Assembly: GCA_047612485.1 (NCBI GenBank)
Contig: JBLGAT010000003.1
Span: 1 to 64,000 of the forward strand
DNA length: 64,000 bases
Source of the DNA: Sediminicola sp047612485
GTDB lineage: Bacteria > Bacteroidota > Bacteroidia > Flavobacteriales > Flavobacteriaceae
Direction: 5' to 3'
The translations under genes were made by a program, and so were the position numbers. The notes under the pieces are model-generated. The model worked only from the letters and a program-made list of their open reading frames with translations. It did no database searches and was not told where the DNA came from. Positions 26,934-33,583 of the stretch are shown piece by piece (the first letter of the stretch is position 1; each line of letters begins with the position of its first letter).

Positions 26934-27137
26934 CTAGTTTTCATCCACCTTTTTCTGAATTTTTTTTGACGCTATAAAAATCAACAGAAGTACTACGGCC
27001 GAAAGGGAGGCCACAATACCGATAATGGCAATTATACTATCCCCTTCTAATGGGTCCTCAAAATTGATCAAAGTCACGTTGTAGGCAATAAGGGCAATGG
27101 CCAAGGTAATCAGGATAATGCTCATAATTTTGTTCAT
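26934..27137 (-). CDS. Small conserved membrane protein, 67 residues
   Basis: Two hydrophobic segments (about residues 5-22 and 35-56) are separated by an acidic loop (FEDPLEGDS) and followed by a Lys-rich end. The ATG at 27137 (MNKIMSIILI) is preferred over one eight codons upstream. I recall similar short two-helix proteins in other flavobacteria, but no function is known. Tail-to-tail with the protease gene. Confidence 0.65.
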   Translation of the reverse strand: MNKIMSIILITLAIALIAYNVTLINFEDPLEGDSIIAIIGIVASLSAVVLLLIFIASKKIQKKVDEN

Positions 27138-27194
27138 AATAGTAATGCTTAAATAATACAACTTCTAACATACATAAAGAAGCTGTAGGGGTGA

Positions 27195-27773
27195 TTAAAA
27201 CAATTCGTTGATATTGCTGGCAAATAACTTCACCGCAATGGCAAGCAAAATTACACCAAAAACTTTTCTAATTACATCAAGTCCATTTTTACCCAAGAAT
27301 TTTTCGATCTTTTTCGAAGATTTCAGGACGATATAAACAAAAATAATATTCACGATTACCGCCACAATTATATTCTCAACGTGGAATTCCGATCGTAATG
27401 ATAGAAGGGTCGTAATGGTCCCCGCCCCTGCGATCAATGGGAAGGCTACAGGAACTATAGAGGCCGTTTCCGGAATATCGTCCTTATATAAGGAGATTCC
27501 CAAAATCATTTCAATGGCCAAAAAGAAAAGTATGAAGGAGCCTGCCACTGCAAAGGAATTGACGTCTATCCCGATCAATTTTAGGATTTCTTCCCCAATG
27601 AACAAAAAAGCCACCATGATACAAGCTGCGACAATGGATGCTCGGCCCGAATGAAGATGTCCTACTTTGTTCCGTAGGGATATGATGATAGGAATACTTC
27701 CTACAATATCGATTACTGCGAATAATACCATACTGGCAGTAAATATTTCCTTGAAATTAAAGTTAAATTGCAT
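27195..27773 (-). CDS. MarC family integral membrane protein
   Basis: 192 residues with six hydrophobic segments. Family motifs include AVIDIVGSIPIIISL near the start and the mid-protein VAFPLIAGAGTITTLL, a re-entrant-looking loop. MarC (UPF0056) proteins are inner-membrane proteins of uncertain function; the early link to multiple antibiotic resistance was not supported. A TAATTTTG promoter element and a large palindrome lie upstream. Confidence 0.9.
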   Translation of the reverse strand: MQFNFNFKEIFTASMVLFAVIDIVGSIPIIISLRNKVGHLHSGRASIVAACIMVAFLFIGEEILKLIGIDVNSFAVAGSFILFFLAIEMILGISLYKDDIPETASIVPVAFPLIAGAGTITTLLSLRSEFHVENIIVAVIVNIIFVYIVLKSSKKIEKFLGKNGLDVIRKVFGVILLAIAVKLFASNINELF

Positions 27774-27793
27774 GTCAGCCTTTTTTAATCATA

Positions 27794-27801
27794 CAAAATT
27801 A
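27794..27801 (-). promoter_or_regulatory. -7 element of the marC-family gene
   Basis: The minus strand reads TAATTTTG, an exact TAnnTTTG match, 21 bp before the ATG. Confidence 0.55.
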
Positions 27802-27808
27802 CGTTTTC

Positions 27809-27840
27809 TAATTTCCTTTTGGGTTCCCAAAAGGAAATTA
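27809..27840. promoter_or_regulatory. 32-bp perfect palindrome, candidate operator or hairpin
   Basis: 15-bp arms (TAATTTCCTTTTGGG and its exact reverse complement) are separated by TT. It starts 8 bp upstream of the marC-family -7 element, so it covers that promoter's -33 position, and ends 27 bp before the -7 element of the divergent DUF3109 gene. No T-tract follows on either strand, so an operator is more likely than a terminator. Confidence 0.6.
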
Positions 27841-27867
27841 TTCTGTCTCATTTTATGACGAAAGAAG

Positions 27868-27875
27868 TATCTTTG
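27868..27875 (+). promoter_or_regulatory. -7 element of the DUF3109 gene
   Basis: TATCTTTG, an exact match to TAnnTTTG, 17 bp before the ATG at 27893. Confidence 0.6.
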
Positions 27876-27892
27876 CGCCATATTTAAGAATT

Positions 27893-28465
27893 ATGTTCCA
27901 ATTAGGTAAAACCTTGGTGTCCGAGGAGATTATTGAGAAAGATTTTGTGTGCAATCTGAGTGCTTGCAAAGGAGGCTGTTGTGTTGATGGTGAGGCAGGG
28001 GCACCTTTAGAGGACAAGGAAACGGAAATATTGGTGAATATTTATAGCGATGTCAAACCCTATTTAAGACCAGAGGGTATTGCAGCCATTGAGGAGCAGG
28101 GTGCATTTGTAAAGGGAGAGGACGGAGAATGGGAAACCCCATTAGTGAACGGGAGTGAGTGTGCCTACGTGATTTTTTCCGACGAGGGCATTACCAAATG
28201 TGGTCTGGAAGTAGCCCATAACCAAGGTGCCACTAAATGGAAAAAACCGGTCTCCTGTCAATTATACCCTGTTCGCATAAAGGAGTATACAGAATTTACA
28301 GCTGTGAACTACCATAAATGGGAAATATGTGATCCAGCCTGTGCGTTGGGTGCAGAGCTTCAGGTTCCTATCTATAAGTTTGTTAAGGAGGCGCTCATTA
28401 GTAAATTCGGGAACAAGTGGTATGCTAAGTTGGAAGTCGTGGCAAATGAGCACATTAAATTGTAG
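27893..28465 (+). CDS. DUF3109 family Cys-rich protein
   Basis: 190 residues with no signal peptide. The N-terminal cluster has cysteines at 20, 25, 29 and 30 (FVCNLSACKGGCC). Further cysteines occur in SECAYVIF, KCGLEVAH, SCQLYPVR and ICDPACALG. The pattern resembles YkgJ-type metal-cluster proteins, so binding of zinc or an Fe-S cluster is likely. Function unknown. The last codons overlap the end of the convergent kinase gene by 11 bp. Confidence 0.88.
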   Translation: MFQLGKTLVSEEIIEKDFVCNLSACKGGCCVDGEAGAPLEDKETEILVNIYSDVKPYLRPEGIAAIEEQGAFVKGEDGEWETPLVNGSECAYVIFSDEGITKCGLEVAHNQGATKWKKPVSCQLYPVRIKEYTEFTAVNYHKWEICDPACALGAELQVPIYKFVKEALISKFGNKWYAKLEVVANEHIKL

Positions 28466-30422
28466 GGATGTTCAAACTTATTTTAGTCCCACAAGGTTGG
28501 TTTTGGTCGTCATAAAGATCTAAAATATCCACTTTAAAGGAGTTTTGGTAGCCCTTGGAAAAATTGGCCAAACGCTCTTTGGTTATATCGAGGCCTACCG
28601 ATTTACGTTTGATGACCCTATTTTTTTTAATTCTTTCTGAAGTTACCCGCCCAATACCATTATCGGTAATGGTTATAGAGGTGAAATTTTTGTTTTCCTT
28701 GCTTACGTGCAATTCTATTCTTTTTTCACCTTCTTTAGGCGATAGTCCATGCCAAATGGCATTCTCCAAAAAAGGTTGTAAGATCAAAGACGGTATTTTA
28801 AGGGTGTTTATATCTACATTTTCATCTATCACCACTTCGAAGTCGATCTCATTGGAAAATCTAATATTTTCAATATTCATATAAAGCTGAACGGTTTCCA
28901 GTTCATCTGCCACTGATATTTCCCTTATAGAGGAAGCTTCTAGAATTTTTCGGATCAGTTTGGAGAATTTATTGAGGTAGTGTACCGCATTTTTTTTCTC
29001 ATTGTTGATAATGTATAGCTTTATGGAGTTTAAGGAATTGAATAGGAAATGGGGATTCATCTGACTGCGGAGCATAGTGGATTCCAGGGTCAATAATTGT
29101 TTCTCGTTCTTTAATTGACGTTGGTAAAAAAGGATATAAAGGATACTCCCCAATAAAGCCAAGGCAAAACCACTGATCAACAATGTGGTTTGGTTCTTGC
29201 GCAATTTTAATTTAACGATCTCATTTTCCTTGGCCAAAACCTCAATTTGGTTGATTTTTTTTTCAGTTTCCGAACGGTTGATCAGATCAGCAACATAACG
29301 TCTGTTTCTGTCATTTAATGTTCGCCTTTCTATCCATCTTGCCTTCTTGAAATAGTCCATGGAAGCCTCAAAATCGTTCTTTTTTGCACTTAGGTCCGAT
29401 AAGAACACATAGGCCTCTTCCATTTCACTGTCTAGATTGTAATTCTGCGCTATTTCGAATCCTTTGATTAGATTTTCCTTCGATTTGTCATATTGCAAAA
29501 GTTGTAAATACGTCCACCCAATATTTATATAGACCTCAGAAATGATTTCCATATTCCCCAATTCCAATGCAGGGTTAAGTAGGGATTCTAAGATGTGAAG
29601 CCCTTCTTCAATTTTGCCTTGGTGCACATATATGTGGGCAATCCCCAAGTTGGATTTTACGTTAATACTCTTGGAACTTATTTTTTCATTGTAGGCCAAA
29701 GCGTTAAAATAACTGCTCAGTGCCTCCTTTAATTTTCCTTGGGCCTCTAAGCTTTCTCCTATATCCTGGTAGTTAATGGCAATGCCCATGTTGTTTCCAA
29801 GTTCCTTTTCCAATCCCAGTGCTTCCATAAAACTTGGAATGGCAATATCCCACTGTTCCAAGGTTTTGTAGATCTTGCCTATTCTGTTCAGTGAAATGTT
29901 CATACTTTTTTTTATATCGTCGGAGGGGTTTTTTATTTTTTCTGCAAGGTCCGTGGCAAACTGGGCATTGTCCAGGGCAGATTGTATGGCATTCTTACTT
30001 AAATAGGCCGAACTAAGCATATTTAAACTGTGGATTTTAAGTTCATCGCTATCCCCCAGTTTTGCGGCTATCAAGGCCTCTTGGTGCTGGTCTATTGCCT
30101 TATCGAATAAAGATAGGTTCTGGTGGAACGTGCCCAATTGGTTTAAGGCATAAGATTCCCCAGTATGGTAATTCTTTTTTCGGGACGAACTGATGAAATA
30201 ATTTAGCAGTAAAGTATCATTGAGTGCAGGTTTTAGTGCTGTCTCCAATTCTATATAGGCACTAGGTTTTTTTTTTAATATGTTATCGACTACAATTTTA
30301 AACTCGCTAGGAATTTCTTGAGCGTGGCCCAAGGGCAGTAGTGAAATGGCAAGAATCAAGGTCAAGACCAATTTCTTTGAACAGGGGAAAGAGTATCTGA
30401 GGGATGTATTTTTTTTTAACAT
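28455..30422 (-). CDS. TPR-containing LytS-type sensor histidine kinase
   Basis: 655 residues. A signal-like hydrophobic segment (about 18-35) precedes a tetratricopeptide array (about 75-390). A coiled coil follows, then a membrane helix (TTLLISGFALALLGSILYIL, about 417-436). The PF06580 kinase box NPHFLFNSLNSIKLY carries the phospho-His H458. The HATPase domain has N-box ENAIWHGLSPKEG and DNGIGR. The TPRs are predicted to be periplasmic and could sense a protein or peptide. Downstream partner of the LytTR regulator gene, 19 bp apart. Confidence 0.92.
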   Translation of the reverse strand: MLKKNTSLRYSFPCSKKLVLTLILAISLLPLGHAQEIPSEFKIVVDNILKKKPSAYIELETALKPALNDTLLLNYFISSSRKKNYHTGESYALNQLGTFHQNLSLFDKAIDQHQEALIAAKLGDSDELKIHSLNMLSSAYLSKNAIQSALDNAQFATDLAEKIKNPSDDIKKSMNISLNRIGKIYKTLEQWDIAIPSFMEALGLEKELGNNMGIAINYQDIGESLEAQGKLKEALSSYFNALAYNEKISSKSINVKSNLGIAHIYVHQGKIEEGLHILESLLNPALELGNMEIISEVYINIGWTYLQLLQYDKSKENLIKGFEIAQNYNLDSEMEEAYVFLSDLSAKKNDFEASMDYFKKARWIERRTLNDRNRRYVADLINRSETEKKINQIEVLAKENEIVKLKLRKNQTTLLISGFALALLGSILYILFYQRQLKNEKQLLTLESTMLRSQMNPHFLFNSLNSIKLYIINNEKKNAVHYLNKFSKLIRKILEASSIREISVADELETVQLYMNIENIRFSNEIDFEVVIDENVDINTLKIPSLILQPFLENAIWHGLSPKEGEKRIELHVSKENKNFTSITITDNGIGRVTSERIKKNRVIKRKSVGLDITKERLANFSKGYQNSFKVDILDLYDDQNQPCGTKISLNIPTI

Positions 30423-30441
30423 GGGAAAACCTAACTATTTC

Positions 30442-31176
30442 TTATAACATATCTAGGAAATCAGATCTTTTCTGGCGAGAAACAGGGATTTTATGATCGG
30501 ATTGCAACACAACATAACCGTCTGTTTTCAGGAATTCCTTTATTTTGTTAAGGTTGATAATGTATGAGTTGTGGACCCGAAAGAAATTTTCTTTCGGCAA
30601 CATTTCATTGACCTCCTTTAATTTTTTGGTGAGAAGTATCTTTTGTCCGTCACTAAGATATAAAGTGGTGTAATTACCGTCGGACTCTGCATAGAGCACC
30701 TCGTCATTTTCAAGAAATAGTAATCTTCCGTCCGTATTGATCGTTATTTTCTTTTGAATTGCATTTGAGTTGAAATTCATCAAGATTTTTTCCAATTTAT
30801 CGGCGTTGAAATGTTTAAGGTTGAATTTTTTGATTTTAGCAATAGTTTCGTTAAGGTCATCGCTGTCTATTGGTTTTAACAAATAGTCTATAGCTTCATT
30901 TTTCAACGCTTTGATGGCGTATTGGTTGTAAGCCGTTGTGATAACTACAGGAAAGTCTTTATTGGTGATCTTTTGAATGAACTGAAAGCCATCCATGGCG
31001 GGCATTTCAATATCCAGGAAAAGGCAATCCGGAGTGTTCTTCTCCAAATATTCCAAGGCCTCAAAAGGATTGGTAAAGGAAGCCACAACCTTTATCTCAC
31101 TGCTAAAGTTCGTTAGTTCCCACGACAAACCTTGTATCGCTTTTATTTCATCATCTACAATTACTGCTTCTAACAT
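30442..31176 (-). CDS. LytTR family response regulator
   Basis: 244 residues. The receiver domain has the acidic pocket D8-D9, phospho-acceptor D55 in LFLDIEMPAMDG, T/A and K in TTAYNQYAIKAL and YLLKPID. The LytTR DNA-binding domain is at about residues 145-244 (NFFRVHNSYIINLNKI). LytTR proteins bind imperfect direct repeats. First gene of the pair with the TPR kinase. No target operon is apparent next door. Confidence 0.93.
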   Translation of the reverse strand: MLEAVIVDDEIKAIQGLSWELTNFSSEIKVVASFTNPFEALEYLEKNTPDCLFLDIEMPAMDGFQFIQKITNKDFPVVITTAYNQYAIKALKNEAIDYLLKPIDSDDLNETIAKIKKFNLKHFNADKLEKILMNFNSNAIQKKITINTDGRLLFLENDEVLYAESDGNYTTLYLSDGQKILLTKKLKEVNEMLPKENFFRVHNSYIINLNKIKEFLKTDGYVVLQSDHKIPVSRQKRSDFLDML

Positions 31177-31580
31177 CTATAATGGATAAACTTAAACTTA
31201 ATTCTTGTTACAATATGTAGGCCCGTATCAAAATGGAAATGAGGTGAAGGGACCTTCAAAGATATGTGATTCAATAATGTTTAAAAGTAGTCAATAATTG
31301 GACTTAAAGCCAGCAATCCCAGTGAATTTTCCTTGTCCTAATGTAAAGCATAAGATAAAAAATGAATGTCCAGTTTAGGCTGCTATATATACAAAAATAC
31401 AGACCATCCATACATATGACCGCTAAAAGGTCCCGTTTAACAGCTATATTCATTGTCTTATTGAAAATGATGTCAGGTTTTTTTTAGCTTAAAGGATTGA
31501 TAACTAATTGAGGAGGCAAAGTTCCTTAGGTGATTTGAACTGATTATAGCACCGAGCATCAGAATGTAAATGGCAGAATT
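31177..31580. other. Gene-free stretch upstream of the response regulator
   Basis: About 400 bp with in-frame stops in all frames. Only a 23-codon hydrophobic frame at 31416-31487 is present, too short to support. It must contain the promoter of the minus-strand regulator operon, but no exact TAnnTTTG element was found. Confidence 0.5.
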
Positions 31581-31739
31581 ATGCAGAAGTGTTTAATTTT
31601 ATTTTCCATACTGGTAGCTATATTGATTTTTGCAAGCTTAACGGCTGATAACAATGTTTTGGAGAAGCCTCAAACTGTCAATGTGGATAATAGGGGCATG
31701 GATGATCTTTTGAAGAAAGATATAGAGGATACTTACTAA
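31581..31739 (+). CDS. Small exported or membrane protein, 52 residues
   Basis: ATG-started frame of 52 codons. It has a basic start (MQKC), a hydrophobic helix (LILFSILVAILIFASLTA, about residues 5-22) and a charged, acidic tail ending DIEDTY. It looks like a signal-anchored micro-protein. No homolog is recognised, no ribosome binding site is visible, and it is isolated in a gene-poor kilobase. Plausible but unproven. Confidence 0.4.
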   Translation: MQKCLILFSILVAILIFASLTADNNVLEKPQTVNVDNRGMDDLLKKDIEDTY

Positions 31740-32071
31740 AGCTTGGCCAACTAATAAGTTGTTTATTGCCATTGGTGTCCAGTAAAAGTACAAAGTAGTA
31801 CTAAGTTTTTGAGTTAATGAAACTGTCAGGCCATAAGTGCGACCCAATGCAGTGTGTTTTGAATTAAACATACGCATGTAAGGTTAAAGCCTTACTTAGT
31901 GGAGATGCAAACTATTGGAATACATACCTAACCAACGTGTTGGTTTTGGAAATCTGTTTGGTTATAAGGTTTCGGGGGAACTACCTAAATCATCAGATCC
32001 ATTTATGGTAATATTGAATATACTATTCATTGAAGGGTCGTAAGGTTTGGCAGTATCATTTAAGAATTAGC
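31740..32071. other. Gene-free stretch ending in an orphan terminator
   Basis: No convincing gene. A stop-free 46-codon frame without an ATG start runs from about 31902 to 32042 (containing VGFGNLFGYKVSGELP), protein-like in wording, and could be the remnant of a lost gene. A hairpin AACCAA-CGTG-TTGGTT sits at 31930-31945. Alternatives are a small untranslated RNA ending at the terminator at 32072. Confidence 0.35.
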
Positions 32072-32107
32072 AAAGGAGCAACTTGGAAAAGTTGCTCCTT
32101 TTGTTTT
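32072..32107 (+). terminator. Strong terminator without an obvious upstream gene
   Basis: A perfect 12-bp stem (AAAGGAGCAACT / AGTTGCTCCTTT), a 6-nt loop and a following T-rich run. It ends whatever is transcribed from the 31.6-32.0 kb stretch and insulates nrdB. Confidence 0.88.
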
Positions 32108-32381
32108 GGAGTAAACCAAAAGGTCTAATTTTTAATACTTTTTGGTTTATTTTTTTTAATCCTTTTTGTTGAATTTTGCGATAGAACTTATTATAAATCT
32201 ACTGTTTTCCATAAAGGCAACAAACATCGCTGGCGAGCGTAGATTTCAACATGCAGTGTTAAAAACTTTGTTATTTAAATGATGAAACAACCTATGTTTA
32301 TTGCTTACATTTTTCAATCTTTGTTACTCCCAGAGTAGGGGTGAAGATCACCCTAACACGCAAATACTTAAATCAGAACAT

Positions 32382-33368
32382 ATGTCAACAGCAGTAGAGC
32401 CCATTTTGAAGGAAAACAAGAATAGATTTGTGATCTTTCCTATCCAACACCACGACCTTTGGGAATGGTACAAGAAATGTGAGGCCTGTTTTTGGACCGC
32501 TGAGGAAATAGATCTACATCAAGATCCAATTGATTGGAACACAAAGTTGAATGATGATGAACGATATTTTATTAAGCATATCTTAGCTTTCTTTGCGGCC
32601 TCTGATGGAATTGTAAACGAAAATTTAGCAGAAAACTTTGTTAGCGAAGTACAGTATTCAGAAGCTAAATTTTTCTATGGTTTTCAAATAATGATGGAAA
32701 ATATCCATTCCGAGACCTATTCCCTGTTGATTGACAACTACGTTAAGGACGAGAAAGAAAAAAATCTTCTTTTCAACGCCATAGATAATTTCCCAGCTAT
32801 TAAGAAAAAGGCAGATTGGGCCTTGAAATGGATTGAATCTCCAAGTTTTGCCGAAAGATTGATAGCATTTGCAGCTGTAGAGGGAATTTTCTTTTCCGGC
32901 GCTTTCTGTTCCATCTTTTGGTTAAAGAAAAGAGGACTTATGCCAGGGCTTACATTTTCCAATGAACTTATATCTAGGGATGAAGGAATGCATTGTGATT
33001 ATGCGGTGCATTTACACAACCATCATTTGATTAATAAGGTTCCTAAAGCACGTATTACAGAAATCCTTGTGGATGCTTTGAATATTGAACGTGAATTTAT
33101 TACAGAATCACTTCCGGCAAGTCTAATTGGGATGAACTCTAAGTTGATGACCCAATACCTGGAATTTGTAACGGATAGATTATTGGTTGAACTGGACTGT
33201 GAGAGAGTCTATAACTCATCCAATCCATTCGATTTTATGGATATGATTTCGTTACAGGGAAAAACCAACTTTTTCGAAAAAAGAGTTTCCGAATATCAAA
33301 AGGCCGGTGTTTTGAACAAGGAAAAGGATACTGATAATAAGAAACTTAGTTTCGACGCTGACTTTTAA
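32382..33368 (+). CDS. nrdB: Ribonucleoside-diphosphate reductase, small (beta) subunit, class Ia
   Basis: 328 residues from the ATG at 32382. In-frame upstream sequence back to 32301 is not protein-like (LTFFNLCYSQSRGEDH), so the later start is chosen. The di-iron/tyrosyl-radical site is visible: EEIDL near residue 42, E106 and H109 in ENIHSETY, radical Y113, and the second set in EGIFFSGAF and DEGMHCDYAV. The C-terminal LSFDADF is the peptide that docks on the large subunit. The wording is close to eukaryotic R2. It precedes nrdA, with a terminator between them. Confidence 0.96.
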   Translation: MSTAVEPILKENKNRFVIFPIQHHDLWEWYKKCEACFWTAEEIDLHQDPIDWNTKLNDDERYFIKHILAFFAASDGIVNENLAENFVSEVQYSEAKFFYGFQIMMENIHSETYSLLIDNYVKDEKEKNLLFNAIDNFPAIKKKADWALKWIESPSFAERLIAFAAVEGIFFSGAFCSIFWLKKRGLMPGLTFSNELISRDEGMHCDYAVHLHNHHLINKVPKARITEILVDALNIEREFITESLPASLIGMNSKLMTQYLEFVTDRLLVELDCERVYNSSNPFDFMDMISLQGKTNFFEKRVSEYQKAGVLNKEKDTDNKKLSFDADF

Positions 33369-33388
33369 TCTAGGCATATAATAATCAG

Positions 33389-33409
33389 CCCCTTGAAAAA
33401 GGGGTTTTT
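33389..33409 (+). terminator. Short terminator after nrdB
   Basis: Stem CCCCTT / AAGGGG with a GAAA tetraloop and five T residues, 20 bp past the nrdB stop. It may reduce but perhaps not abolish read-through into nrdA. Confidence 0.75.
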
Positions 33410-33493
33410 GAGCCCTTTGATTAAAATGTTAAGGAAAACCAAAATTATACAAATCGACTGTTTTGGTCAATAGGCGTCGGTTTTATTAGCCCC

Positions 33494-33512
33494 TTTTGTC
33501 TATCGGACAAAA
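33494..33512. promoter_or_regulatory. Inverted repeat upstream of nrdA
   Basis: 7-bp arms TTTTGTC and GACAAAA are separated by TATCG, 71 bp before the nrdA start. Candidate operator for ribonucleotide reductase control. It does not resemble the classical NrdR box. Confidence 0.4.
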
Positions 33513-33583
33513 AACTTTATAAAGGAGAGTGGGAACTAGTTAATGACCAAAAAATATTCGTTTCATTTAAATAATTGTAGCAC

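Noticed and set aside
31638..31877. 79-codon minus-strand frame in the gene-poor stretch
   Set aside because: It opposes the better 52-codon ORF and has no recognisable protein character.
32224..32245. Small CGCT-GGCG-AGCG hairpin in the nrdB leader
   Set aside because: Only a 4-bp stem, and nothing resembling a known riboswitch or NrdR box.
32301..32381. Upstream extension of nrdB by 27 codons
   Set aside because: It begins with a TTG and its wording is unlike NrdB; the ATG at 32382 fits the family N-terminus.
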